Part shown: positions 25,991 through 34,548 of the stretch, one piece after another | Numbering within the stretch: position 1 is the stretch's first letter | How the letters are laid out: the number at the start of each line of letters is the position of its first letter | Assembly: GCF_023516505.1 (NCBI RefSeq) | Contig: NZ_JAMGBB010000001.1 | Location: forward strand, 868,001-932,000 | Source of the DNA: Sphingomonas brevis | GTDB lineage: Bacteria; Pseudomonadota; Alphaproteobacteria; Sphingomonadales; Sphingomonadaceae | Reading direction: 5' to 3' | Length of the DNA: 64,000 nt | The notes under the pieces: generated by a model | Seen by the model: the letters and a program-made list of their open reading frames with translations, nothing else | What the model was told of the DNA's origin: nothing | Database searches by the model: none | Made by a program: the position numbers and the translations under genes

Positions 25991-27400
25991 TTAACCCAAG
26001 GCCTTAACGATCTCCTCGACCATCTTTTTCGCGTCGGCGAGGAGCATCATGGTGTTGTCGCGGTAGAAAAGCTCATTATCGACCCCGGCGTAACCCACGC
26101 CGCCCATCGACCGCTTGACGAACAAGACGGTCCGAGCCTTTTCCACGTCGAGCACCGGCATGCCGTAAATCGGCGAACTTTTGTCAGTCTTAGCGGCGGG
26201 GTTTGTGACGTCGTTGGCGCCGATCACGAATGCGACGTCGGCGGTGGCGAACTCGCTGTTTATGTCTTCCAGTTCGAACACCTCGTCGTAAGGGACGTTC
26301 GCTTCCGCCAGCAGCACATTCATATGGCCTGGCATTCGTCCCGCCACCGGGTGGATGGCATATTTGACCTCCACACCTTCCTTCTTGAGCTGGTCCGCCA
26401 TTTCTCGAAGGGCATGCTGCGCCTGGCTCACGGCCATGCCGTAGCCGGGGACGATAATCACCTTGTCGGCCTGGCTCATCAGGAAGGCTGCGTCCTCGGC
26501 CGATCCACGCTTGTAGGCCCGGTCGATCGCGGCGGCGTCACCGGAGCTGGCGACTGCACCGAACCCACCGGCGATGACGCTGATGAAGCTGCGGTTCATG
26601 GCCTTGCACATGATGTAGCTGAGGATCGCGCCCGAAGAGCCGACCAGCGCGCCGGTGATGATCATCGCCGTATTGTGCAGGGTGAAGCCCATCGCTGCCG
26701 CGGCCCAGCCCGAGTAGCTGTTGAGCATCGAGATAACGACCGGCATGTCCGCCCCGCCGATGGGGACGATCAGCAGGAAGCCGATGGCGAAGCTAAGCGC
26801 CGCCAGCGTCCAGAAATCGATCGGGCTCTGGCTGTCGTAGAAGCCGTAAAGAAAGAAGATGATCGCCAGGGCAACGGCGAGGTTGATCCAGTGCCGTGCG
26901 GGCAACAGGATCGGCTTGCCGCTCATATTCCCGTTGAGTTTCAGGAACGCGATCACTGAGCCGGAGAAGGTGATCGCACCGATCGCGACGCCAAGACCCA
27001 TCTCGATCCGGCTGACGCCAAGGATTGCGCCTGAAGTATCAACGATCCCGAACGCGTCAGGATTGAGGAACGCCGCTGCGCCGACCAGCACCGCGGCCAT
27101 GCCGACCAGCGAGTGAAAGGCCGCAACCAGCTGCGGCATCGCCGTCATCGCAATACGCCTGGCGGTGACCAAGCCGATAGTTCCGCCAATCAGGATTGCT
27201 ATGCCGATTTCCCACAGGGCGGCGATTTGATGGGTCGCTAGCGTCGTCACCACGGCGATCGCCATCCCGGCCATGCCGATGAGATTGCCTCGCCGGCTGC
27301 TGTCCGGGCTGGACAGCCCGCGCAGCGCGAGGATGAAACAAATGCCCGAAATCAGGTAAGCGAGGAGTACCCAGCTTGGGACGACCGCGGCCTCATGCAT
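25991..27400 (-). CDS. pntB: Proton-translocating NAD(P)+ transhydrogenase subunit beta
   Basis: 469 residues. The first ~270 carry about nine membrane helices of domain II. The C-terminal ~190 form the NADP(H)-binding domain III with VIIVPGYGMAVSQAQHALREM, AIHPVAGRMPGHMNVLLAEA and FVIGANDVTNPAA. Together with PntAA and PntAB it couples hydride transfer from NADH to NADP+ to proton flow across the inner membrane. It overlaps the pntAB gene by 8 bases. Here pntAA is not adjacent but lies 3 kb away beyond an opposing gene. Confidence 0.96.
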   Translation of the reverse strand: MHEAAVVPSWVLLAYLISGICFILALRGLSSPDSSRRGNLIGMAGMAIAVVTTLATHQIAALWEIGIAILIGGTIGLVTARRIAMTAMPQLVAAFHSLVGMAAVLVGAAAFLNPDAFGIVDTSGAILGVSRIEMGLGVAIGAITFSGSVIAFLKLNGNMSGKPILLPARHWINLAVALAIIFFLYGFYDSQSPIDFWTLAALSFAIGFLLIVPIGGADMPVVISMLNSYSGWAAAAMGFTLHNTAMIITGALVGSSGAILSYIMCKAMNRSFISVIAGGFGAVASSGDAAAIDRAYKRGSAEDAAFLMSQADKVIIVPGYGMAVSQAQHALREMADQLKKEGVEVKYAIHPVAGRMPGHMNVLLAEANVPYDEVFELEDINSEFATADVAFVIGANDVTNPAAKTDKSSPIYGMPVLDVEKARTVLFVKRSMGGVGYAGVDNELFYRDNTMMLLADAKKMVEEIVKALG

Positions 27401-27683
27401 CGCGGCGCTCCCTCTTCTTGTACATTGCCAGCATTCGATAGGTGACGGCGAACCCGCCGAAGATGTTCACGGATGCCAGCGCCACCGCGACCAGGCCCAG
27501 CCATTTCGACTGGACGCTGCCTCCAGCCGCGGCCGCAATCAGCGCGCCGACCACGATTACCGAGCTGACCGCGTTGGTCACGCTCATCAACGGCGTGTGC
27601 AGCGCCGGGGTCACCGACCAGACCACATAATAGCCGACGAAACATGCCAGAACGAAGATCGACAGGATCGAGATGAAGTCCAA
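27393..27683 (-). CDS. pntAB: NAD(P)+ transhydrogenase subunit alpha part 2 (membrane part)
   Basis: 96 residues with three membrane helices: ISILSIFVLACFVGYYVVW, a middle AVSSVIVVGALIAAAAGG and LGLVAVALASVNIFGGFAVTY. This is the separate domain II piece of the alpha subunit in three-gene transhydrogenases. I prefer the TTG start at 27683: GGGGAG lies seven bases upstream and the protein then begins MDFISIL. The ATG at 27701 has no ribosome binding site. Downstream it overlaps pntB. Confidence 0.92.
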   Translation of the reverse strand: MDFISILSIFVLACFVGYYVVWSVTPALHTPLMSVTNAVSSVIVVGALIAAAAGGSVQSKWLGLVAVALASVNIFGGFAVTYRMLAMYKKRERRDA

Positions 27684-27852
27684 CGGACGGCTCCCCCGCA
27701 TTTAAGTGCCGATCTTGTGGCAAGGCGCTTGGCGCTTGTCGAGGGCAAGAGGGGCGCCCGCAAAATCTTGCCATTAACTTAACGAGGTTTCCGATTTTTT
27801 AACCTTTTCCCCTGCATGGCCTGCGGGGACGAAGAAGGGATTTACGCGCGCC

Positions 27853-30144
27853 ATGCGATGGCCGAACCGCCGCAACCGCGAACCTGGGGCCAAGCGCCCC
27901 GCCAGGACGCTTGCCTGGGCGCTGGTTCTCGGCCTGTTGTTCGGGCTGGTTGCGGCCGGCGAATATGCCGAGGATCGCCTTCGCGTCATTCGCAACCATA
28001 TCAACGAACGACCGGCCAGCGGCGACATCGTCATTGTGGGAATTGACGAAAAGGCAGTCACCCAGGTCGGACGCTGGCCATGGCCCCGGGGGCGATACGC
28101 CAAGCTGATCGACGCGCTTGAGGCTGCCCGCCCTGATCAGCAGGTTCATGACATTTTGTTTCCCGAGAAGTCGGACCCCGTCCAGGACCGGCTGCTGGCC
28201 CAGGCCATCGATCGCAGCGAAAACCTGACCCTCGCCTACCTGCCCAAGGCAGGGGCGCAGGAAGGAAAATATGAGGATGTCCGGCCGCTCCCGGAATTCC
28301 GCGAGCATGCCGGCATTGGCACGATTGCCCTTCGCTACAACTACGCCAATGAAGGGTGGTTCATCCCTTACGGCGCGAGCCGTAACGGCAGTTTCATTCC
28401 ATCGATGTCGGCCATTCTCGCCGACCGCAACAAGGGCAGCGAGGGCGAGTTTCGGGTCGATTATGCCTTCGATCCAGCTTCGATCCCGATTTACAGCGCG
28501 GCGGACGTCATCGCGGGTCGCGTCGGGAAGAAAGAGCTGGAAGGCAAGACCGTAATCGTCGGACTGGCGGCCGAACGGCTTGGCGATCAGTTCATGCTCC
28601 CGGGTTGGGGCAAGGCGAGCGGCGTCTATATCCATGCAATTGGGGCAGAAACGCTGAAGGCTGGGGCGCCGGTCGATCTTGGCTGGGTCCCCGCATACCT
28701 GATCGCCAGCTTGCTGGTGGTATTGACCATGAAGCGAAAGCTTCGCGCCCAGGTCTTGCTGCTCGGCGGTGGAACCGTGGCTTTGCTCGCGGTGCCGCTG
28801 CTTCTCGAGCGCATCCAGATTTTCGCTGACGTTACGCCCGGCCTATTCGTCATTCTCTGGGTGGCGACCGGCATCACCATGCAGAACATGAAGCGCCGCG
28901 GCCTGACCAATACTGTCAGCGGCCTTCCCAATCTCAACGCGCTGCGCCGCGCCGGACATGAGCGTGACCGTCCTCTGATCGTTGCCCGCGTGATCAACTA
29001 TCCTCAGATCGTTTCGACCCTTTCAGTAGCGCAAGAGCGCGCGCTCACCGAGCAGATCGTGGCCCGGCTCAAGGTCGGATCGGAAGTTTCGACCGTTTAC
29101 CAGGGCGACGAGGGCATTTTTGCCTGGACGGTCACGGCCGGGACCGCGATCGGTCACCATGTCGAGGCGCTTCACGCGCTGTTCCGCAGTCCTGCCAAGA
29201 TCGACGGCAAGCCGTTCGACATCGCCATCAGTTTCGGTGTCGAAATTGGCAGCGGCCGATCGATTTCCAATCGTCTGGGAAGCGCGCTCGTCGCCGCCGA
29301 CGAGGCTACGGCCGAGGGCCTTCGCTGGAAATATCACGACCCGGAGCGGCTGAAGGACGCCGAGTGGCGGCTGTCGCTGCTAAGCCAGCTGGATGAAGCC
29401 ATCGATCGCGGCCAGGTTTGGGTCGCTTTCCAGCCGCAACTCGACCTCGTCACCAATCGCGTGCGCGGGGCTGAGGCGCTGGCACGCTGGACCCATCCGG
29501 AAAAAGGGCCGATCAGTCCGAGCGAGTTCGTCGCGGCCGCCGAACAAAGCGATCGCATCGAGAAATTGACCTTGTTCGTGCTTGATCGCGCCATTGCCGC
29601 GGCAGCCAAGATCAACCGCGAGCACGGCCCCTTCGACATGGCGGTCAATCTTTCGGCGCGAATGCTCGGCGACAAGACTCTGCCCTCGCGGGTCCGCGAG
29701 CTGCTCGACCGTCACGGCCTCGACCCGGCCCACCTGACACTTGAGCTGACTGAAACAGCAACCCTGGCCAACGGCGCCGACATCGGCCCGCTCTACGGCC
29801 TGCGCGATCTCGGCATTAAGATCTCGATCGACGATTATGGCACCGGCCTGTCGACGCTTGAATATCTGAAGAAAATCCCTGCCAGCGAAATCAAGATCGA
29901 CCAGAGCTTCGTCAAATCGATGCGCGATCACCGCAGCGACCTTGTCATGGTCCAGTCGACCATCGCATTGGCTCATTCGCTCGGCCGCACCGTCGTCGCG
30001 GAAGGCGTCGAAAGCCGCGAGATTCTCGACATGCTGGTCGCGATGAAGTGCGAAATTGCCCAGGGCTTTATCATCGGGCGGCCATGCAGCCTGACCGACC
30101 TGTCCAAGCGGTTGACCGGCGAGCGCAAACGCCGCGCGGCCTAA
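27853..30144 (+). CDS. CHASE2 - degenerate GGDEF - EAL membrane regulator
   Basis: 763 residues. A first membrane helix lies near residue 20-37, a periplasmic CHASE2 sensor at ~45-275 (IVIVGIDEKAVTQVGRWPWPRG), and two or three helices at ~285-345. A GGDEF-like domain follows with the signature reduced to QGDEGIF near 416, so cyclase activity is unlikely. The EAL domain (~510-755) keeps EALARW, NLSARM, ELTET, IDDYGTG, EIKID, AEGVES and IAQGF, so c-di-GMP hydrolysis is likely. The gene faces opposite to, and sits between, pntAB and pntAA. Three TTAAC elements lie at 27774-27804 upstream. Confidence 0.9.
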   Translation: MRWPNRRNREPGAKRPARTLAWALVLGLLFGLVAAGEYAEDRLRVIRNHINERPASGDIVIVGIDEKAVTQVGRWPWPRGRYAKLIDALEAARPDQQVHDILFPEKSDPVQDRLLAQAIDRSENLTLAYLPKAGAQEGKYEDVRPLPEFREHAGIGTIALRYNYANEGWFIPYGASRNGSFIPSMSAILADRNKGSEGEFRVDYAFDPASIPIYSAADVIAGRVGKKELEGKTVIVGLAAERLGDQFMLPGWGKASGVYIHAIGAETLKAGAPVDLGWVPAYLIASLLVVLTMKRKLRAQVLLLGGGTVALLAVPLLLERIQIFADVTPGLFVILWVATGITMQNMKRRGLTNTVSGLPNLNALRRAGHERDRPLIVARVINYPQIVSTLSVAQERALTEQIVARLKVGSEVSTVYQGDEGIFAWTVTAGTAIGHHVEALHALFRSPAKIDGKPFDIAISFGVEIGSGRSISNRLGSALVAADEATAEGLRWKYHDPERLKDAEWRLSLLSQLDEAIDRGQVWVAFQPQLDLVTNRVRGAEALARWTHPEKGPISPSEFVAAAEQSDRIEKLTLFVLDRAIAAAAKINREHGPFDMAVNLSARMLGDKTLPSRVRELLDRHGLDPAHLTLELTETATLANGADIGPLYGLRDLGIKISIDDYGTGLSTLEYLKKIPASEIKIDQSFVKSMRDHRSDLVMVQSTIALAHSLGRTVVAEGVESREILDMLVAMKCEIAQGFIIGRPCSLTDLSKRLTGERKRRAA

Positions 30145-30357
30145 CTCATGACAAAAGTTAATAGCCGCTCCCAATAAGACTTCGGCTGGCAGTTGAGAGC
30201 CCGCCCTCCTCCCCCAATCCGCAAGTCAATCGGCGCCGTTACTTGGCATTCCGGTGGGTCCACTTCGCCAATATGGTTAATTCGTTGCTAACCATTTCGA
30301 TTAAGGTTAATGTCCTTGTCAGCGACATGAGTCGCGTTGTGACGACAGGGGACGATC
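30145..30357 (+). promoter_or_regulatory. Regulatory stretch before a 28-codon ORF, with CtrA-like site
   Basis: This gap after the EAL gene holds TTAA-N7-CTAACC at 30277-30293, close to the CtrA box TTAA-N7-TTAAC, and also readable as the inverted repeat GGTTA/TAACC. A possible promoter overlaps it: TTGCTA (30285-30290), 17-base spacer, TAATGT (30308-30313). Further down, GCGAC-N4-GTCGC (30322-30335) encloses a GANTC site (GAGTC, 30329-30333). The rest of the gap, 30145-30270, shows nothing convincing. Confidence 0.4.
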
Positions 30358-30444
30358 ATGAAGTACAAAAAGGCGAGCTCGACCCGTGGGCTTTGGTCGT
30401 GGCTGTTCGGCCATGGCTGGAGTGGCGCTGGCGGCAGCGGCTAA
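30358..30444 (+). CDS. Putative 28-residue peptide ORF
   Basis: An ATG with GGGGA five bases upstream opens a 28-codon frame ending TAA at 30442. The N-terminus is basic (MKYKKASSTR), the middle aromatic (GLWSWLFGHGW) and the end Gly/Ser-rich (SGAGGSG). No family is recognised. It could be a small membrane-surface peptide. Support comes from the ribosome binding site and the promoter-like elements in front; there is no homology evidence. Confidence 0.4.
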   Translation: MKYKKASSTRGLWSWLFGHGWSGAGGSG

Positions 30445-30606
30445 TCGATTTCCGGTCTTTTAGGCCGGATTTCCGCGGAAATTTGACGATCTGCGGCTCG
30501 GCGCGGATCGTCTTTCTGCGTTTGGGCCCTGCAAATTGCCGAACTTATCGGATGCGCCTCGGCCAAGCGCGCTCCAACTATGGCTGTGGATAATTTTTCC
30601 GAGTCG
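30445..30606. other. Non-coding stretch with palindromes
   Basis: After the small ORF come CCGG-N9-CCGG (about 30452-30468) and the perfect 14-bp palindrome ATTTCCGCGGAAAT (30469-30482). These might end the small transcript. The remainder up to the pntAA stop shows no gene; a 116-codon frame at 30243-30593 has no coding character. Confidence 0.4.
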
Positions 30607-31737
30607 TTACTGAGCCGGTTTGAGCCGCTCGTTAACCAATTGGCCGCCCCGGGTTAACCGTATCGCGGCAACGATTTCATCTTCATCCGGCAGCACAACG
30701 CCACCCTTTTCCTTGTCCCAGAAAGCCGTGAGGAAATTGGCCAGGTTACGGGAGAAGAGCGCCGAAGCATCCGCCGCCAGCGTTCGTGCCAGCTGCACCG
30801 CGCCGATGATCTTCACGCCATGCCGTTCGACGGTCTCGCCGGCGACGCAGCCTTCGACATTGCCGCCCGCCTCCGCCGCCAGGTCGACGATCACGCTGCC
30901 CGGCCGCATCGTCGCCAGCTGTGCGTCGCTGATCAACCGCGGCGCGGCGCGGCCCGGGATCAGCGCGGTGGTGATAACAATGTCCTGCTTGGCGATATGG
31001 CCCGAGACTAGTTCGGCCTGGGCCGCCTGATATTCGGCGCTGGTTTCGCTGGCGTAGCCGCCGGCCCCCTCGCCTTCGATACCGGCGACACCTTCGACGA
31101 AGATCGGTTTCGCTCCGAGCGACGAGATCTGCTCCTTGGTCGCCGATCGGACATCGGTGGCGCTGACTTGGGCGCCGAGCCGCCGAGCAGTGGCGATCGC
31201 CTGCAGCCCGGCCACTCCAACGCCCATCACAAACGCCTTGGCCGGATGCACCGTGCCGGCCGCCGTCATCATCATCGGAAAAGCGCGGCCAAAAAGCGAA
31301 CCCGCGTCGACCACTGCCTTGTAGCCGGCAAGGTTCGACTGGGATGACAGAATGTCCATCGACTGGGCGCGGGTGATGCGCGGCATCCATTCCATTGCCA
31401 GCGCTTCAAGCCCGGCCTTGGCGTAGGCCGCCACGTCATCGCCCCGCCCGGCCGGATCGAGCGCTCCGACCAGCAGCGCTCCTTTTTTCGCCCCCGCAAC
31501 CGAGTCCGGCTCGGGCCCGATCACGGTGAGGATGATATCGGCGTCCTTGAGGACTTCGGCCCGGGCGCCGACCGTGGCGCCCGCCGCTTCAAAATCCCCA
31601 TCCGCGATAGAAGCCCCAACGCCGGCTCCTCGTTCGACCGCGACTGTCGCACCCAGGCCGGCGAATTTCTTCACCGTCTCCGGAATGGCGGCCACGCGGG
31701 TTTCCGCGCCAACCTCTTTCAGGACTGCGATCTTCAA
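30607..31737 (-). CDS. pntAA: NAD(P)+ transhydrogenase subunit alpha part 1 (NAD-binding)
   Basis: 376 residues starting MKIAVLKEVGAETRVAAIPE, the alanine dehydrogenase/PNT N-terminal domain. The NAD(H)-binding Rossmann part has AFVMGVGVAGLQAIATARRLGA. The 'RQD'-type loop region has ITRAQSMDILSSQSNLAGYKAV. It is the soluble domain I of a three-subunit transhydrogenase and ends without the membrane helices, which are encoded by pntAB at 27393-27683. It lies 9 bases after the aa3-type subunit IV gene. Separation from pntAB-pntB by ~2.9 kb is unusual. Confidence 0.95.
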   Translation of the reverse strand: MKIAVLKEVGAETRVAAIPETVKKFAGLGATVAVERGAGVGASIADGDFEAAGATVGARAEVLKDADIILTVIGPEPDSVAGAKKGALLVGALDPAGRGDDVAAYAKAGLEALAMEWMPRITRAQSMDILSSQSNLAGYKAVVDAGSLFGRAFPMMMTAAGTVHPAKAFVMGVGVAGLQAIATARRLGAQVSATDVRSATKEQISSLGAKPIFVEGVAGIEGEGAGGYASETSAEYQAAQAELVSGHIAKQDIVITTALIPGRAAPRLISDAQLATMRPGSVIVDLAAEAGGNVEGCVAGETVERHGVKIIGAVQLARTLAADASALFSRNLANFLTAFWDKEKGGVVLPDEDEIVAAIRLTRGGQLVNERLKPAQ

Positions 31738-31746
31738 GCCGGCGGC

Positions 31747-31896
31747 CTAATTGTAGATGACGTACATCACGACCATGGCCGTGATGAAGGCACCAATCGC
31801 GCCAAATTTGAACAGCTTCAGGAAGCCGTCGTAATTGCGGAAGTGGGCTGAGTAATCCATTTCGGTGGCGGTCGGGTGGACCTTGTCGTCGGCCAT
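31747..31896 (-). CDS. aa3-type cytochrome c oxidase subunit IV family protein
   Basis: 49 residues from ATG 31896: a short polar head (MADDKVHPTATEMDYSAH) with the YSAHFRNYDGFLKLFK segment, then one membrane helix (FGAIGAFITAMVVMYVIYN). This matches the bacterial aa3 oxidase subunit IV family (COX4_pro_2), a single-helix peripheral subunit. The frame extends to 31941 but the extra residues do not belong to the family. It is first in a unit with pntAA, a common sphingomonad arrangement. Confidence 0.85.
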   Translation of the reverse strand: MADDKVHPTATEMDYSAHFRNYDGFLKLFKFGAIGAFITAMVVMYVIYN

Positions 31897-32029
31897 TAAG
31901 CTAATCCCCGTGCGAATGTGACGTGAGCGCGGTCTTAACAAGCCGAACGCTTCGGCCCAAGCGCCTTTTTGGCTCGAAAATGCCGGCGGCCTTAAGCAGA
32001 GCTTTACTCATTTCGGCTAAGAACGCCGC

Positions 32030-33469
32030 ATGCGCGAAGAAGTGGTCCTCCGCTCGCTGTTGCTGGTCGATGCCGACGCCCAAGAGCGGCGGCAGCTGTC
32101 GGCCATCGCCTCACGTGCCGGCTGGAGCATTGTCGGAGCTGCCGACGAGGAAACCGCCGTCGGCCTTCTACAGGGCCCGCACGGCCGTGAAGTCAGGGCC
32201 ACCTTGCTGTCGAGCTGGAATGGCGAGACCGGTCCGGCCTTGATCGCCGCGCTGCGCAAATGCCGCCCGAACCTGCCGGTCATCGTGCTCGCCGATGGCG
32301 GATCGGTCGCGCTAGCGGTCGACGCCATGCGCGCCGGCGCTTCCGATTACCTGGCCAAGCCGATCGCTCCGGAACGCCTGCTCGAAGCGCTGACCGCGCA
32401 TGCCGACCGCCGCCGCGCGACCGGCGAGCTTGCGCCGCTGTCAGAGAAGATTGCGCCCGATCTGATGCTCGACCAGCTGGTCGGCGCCGCGCCTGACTTC
32501 CGTTCGGCACTGGCCGTTGCCGCCAAGGGCGCTCGCAATCGCTTGCCGATCCTGATCGTCGGTGAGCCCGGCAGCGGGAAGGAAACCTTTGCCCGCGCCA
32601 TTCATCACGCCAGCCTCCGTTCTCGTGGTCCGCTGGTCCAGCTCGACTGCAAAGCCGTCGCCGCGAACATCATCGACAGCGAATTGTTCGGCCATATGCC
32701 GGGCGCCTTTCCGGGAGCCTTCTCCGAACGCGTTGGCCGCATGGTCGAGGCCGATGGCGGCACGTTGCTGCTTGACGAAATCGGTTCGCTGCCTTCGGAA
32801 ACGCAGGCTCGCCTGGATCGAGTGCTAGCCACCGGCGAGGTTCGCCCGGTCGGCTGCAACGGATCCAACTCGGTCGACGTCCGGGTGATCGCGACGACCA
32901 GTCGCCCCTTGCCCGATGACTTTCACGCCGGTCTGGCCGAGCGGATCTCGACGACTACCGTCACTATCCCGCCGTTGCGCGATCGCAGCGGCGATATTCC
33001 GGCACTTGTCCGCCATTTCCTGACGCGTTTCGCCGAAGAGCCGGGCATGCGCCCATTGTCGATCGGCAATGACGCACTGGCCGTGCTGATGCGCTATGGC
33101 TGGCCGGGCAACGTCCGCCAGCTGGCCGGCGTGCTGTTCCGTGCGGCACTTGGCAGCGACGATAATTCGCTGACCGCCGAAGATTTCCCGCACATTGCGA
33201 TCCAATCCCGCTTTTCCGGGCGGCGCAGCGATGTTGCGCCGGACATCGGCAAACTCTCAGCCGACGCCGCCATGGCCGGAGCGCCGCAGGTCACGCTCTA
33301 TCGCCAGGACGGCCATCTCCGAAGCCTGGAAGAGATTGAGGCCGATATCATTCGATTGGCTATCGGCCACTATCGCGGACGGATGACAGAGGTCGCCCGC
33401 CGCCTCGGGATCGGTCGCTCGACCCTCTATCGCAAGCTCGGCGAGCTGGGGATCGACACCGCCGCTTAA
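32030..33469 (+). CDS. NtrC-like AAA+ regulator with degenerate receiver and altered GAFTGA loop
   Basis: 479 residues. Residues ~5-125 have a receiver-like fold (LLLVDADAQERR ... YLAKPI), but the usual phospho-acceptor Asp is replaced: the strand reads ATLLSSWNGE. The AAA+ domain has Walker A GEPGSGKET (~178-186), Walker B TLLLDEIGSLP (~245-255) and arginine-rich sensor regions. The sigma-54 contact loop reads GAFPGA instead of GAFTGA. The C-terminus is a Fis-type helix-turn-helix (MTEVARRLGIGRSTLYRKLGELG). It may therefore not work as a classic sigma-54 activator. It overlaps convergent folP by 4 bases. Confidence 0.88.
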   Translation: MREEVVLRSLLLVDADAQERRQLSAIASRAGWSIVGAADEETAVGLLQGPHGREVRATLLSSWNGETGPALIAALRKCRPNLPVIVLADGGSVALAVDAMRAGASDYLAKPIAPERLLEALTAHADRRRATGELAPLSEKIAPDLMLDQLVGAAPDFRSALAVAAKGARNRLPILIVGEPGSGKETFARAIHHASLRSRGPLVQLDCKAVAANIIDSELFGHMPGAFPGAFSERVGRMVEADGGTLLLDEIGSLPSETQARLDRVLATGEVRPVGCNGSNSVDVRVIATTSRPLPDDFHAGLAERISTTTVTIPPLRDRSGDIPALVRHFLTRFAEEPGMRPLSIGNDALAVLMRYGWPGNVRQLAGVLFRAALGSDDNSLTAEDFPHIAIQSRFSGRRSDVAPDIGKLSADAAMAGAPQVTLYRQDGHLRSLEEIEADIIRLAIGHYRGRMTEVARRLGIGRSTLYRKLGELGIDTAA

Positions 33470-34548
33470 GCGCTGCGCGGAGTTAGCGCGGCATCCCTGA
33501 GTCCGCGCCAGATCTTCAACGCCTGCACCGTTTCCGGCACATCATGGACGCGGACAATCTGCGCTCCCTGTTCGACAGCCTTCAAAGCCAGCGCCAGGCT
33601 GCCGCCAAGGCGGCGATCGGCCGGCGCTTCATTCGCCAGCGCGCCGATCATCCGCTTGCGGCTTGCCCCGAATAGAATCGGACAGCCAAGGCCGTGCAGC
33701 AACGCCATGCCGTTGATCAGCTCAAGGTTGTGCGCGACCGTTTTTCCGAAACCGATCCCCGGATCGATCAGAATTTTGTCACGCGCGATCCCGGCCGTTT
33801 CGGCCGCGGCAATCCTATCCTCGAGCCACAAATATACTTCAACCAGCACGTCGTCGTAGCGCGGATCCTTCTGCATGGTCTGCGGGTCGCCTTGGTGATG
33901 CATCAGCACCACCGGTGCGCCGATACTCGCGACAACGGCGGCCGACTGCTCGTCCCAGGTCAGCGCGGAAACATCGTTCACCATTCGCGCGCCGGCTGCC
34001 ATCGCTGCGCTCATCACCGCCGACTTGCGCGTGTCGATCGACACCGCGTTGCCGCCCGCTGCAAGGCGCTGAACGATCGGCAGCACCCGCTCGATCTCAT
34101 CGCCTTCCCACACCGTTGCCGCCCCGGGCCGGGTGGATTCGCCCCCGACGTCGACAATCGCCGCGCCGCTGGCAGCCATTGCCGCGCCCGCTTCTGCAGC
34201 CGAGGCCGAATCGCCGTAGGACCCTCCGTCCGAAAAGCTGTCAGGTGTCGCGTTGATGATTCCCATCACCTGCGGCTGGTCGAGACGGATGGTCCGCTCT
34301 CCCATTTGGAGCGCGGGACGTTGCCCCGTGATCCGGGCCCAGTCGGCAGCCATTGCCTCGTCAAAGCGTGCCTGGATGCCTTCGACCGGCGCGACCTCGG
34401 TCGAAACCCGCTTGCGACCGTCGATCTTGATCAGCTCGACCAGCCCGAACCAGTTCAGGCCACCGGCGAGCCGGGCGACCTTGCCATCATGACCGAAGGG
34501 GGAATCAACGAAGCCGGCAGGCCGGATCAGCGTGCGCATAATGCTCAT
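33466..34548 (-). CDS. folP: Dihydropteroate synthase
   Basis: 360 residues from ATG 34548, whose ATGA overlaps the stop of the upstream peptidase gene. The DHPS TIM barrel has GIINATPDSFSDGG, DVGGESTRPGA, VSIDTRKSAVM, NDVSAL and LIDPGIGFGKT. It condenses p-aminobenzoate with the pterin pyrophosphate in folate synthesis. About 90 residues precede the barrel, longer than E. coli FolP but common in alphaproteobacteria. The long frame back to 34806 overlaps the peptidase and was rejected. Confidence 0.94.
   Translation of the reverse strand: MSIMRTLIRPAGFVDSPFGHDGKVARLAGGLNWFGLVELIKIDGRKRVSTEVAPVEGIQARFDEAMAADWARITGQRPALQMGERTIRLDQPQVMGIINATPDSFSDGGSYGDSASAAEAGAAMAASGAAIVDVGGESTRPGAATVWEGDEIERVLPIVQRLAAGGNAVSIDTRKSAVMSAAMAAGARMVNDVSALTWDEQSAAVVASIGAPVVLMHHQGDPQTMQKDPRYDDVLVEVYLWLEDRIAAAETAGIARDKILIDPGIGFGKTVAHNLELINGMALLHGLGCPILFGASRKRMIGALANEAPADRRLGGSLALALKAVEQGAQIVRVHDVPETVQALKIWRGLRDAALTPRSA

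Noticed and set aside
27774-27804. CtrA binding site before the CHASE2-EAL gene
   Set aside because: Three TTAAC elements are present but none has the TTAA-N7-TTAA spacing.
30243-30593. 116-codon frame in the pnt gap
   Set aside because: No ribosome binding site, no domain, and unusual composition; the overlapping 28-codon ORF has better start signals.
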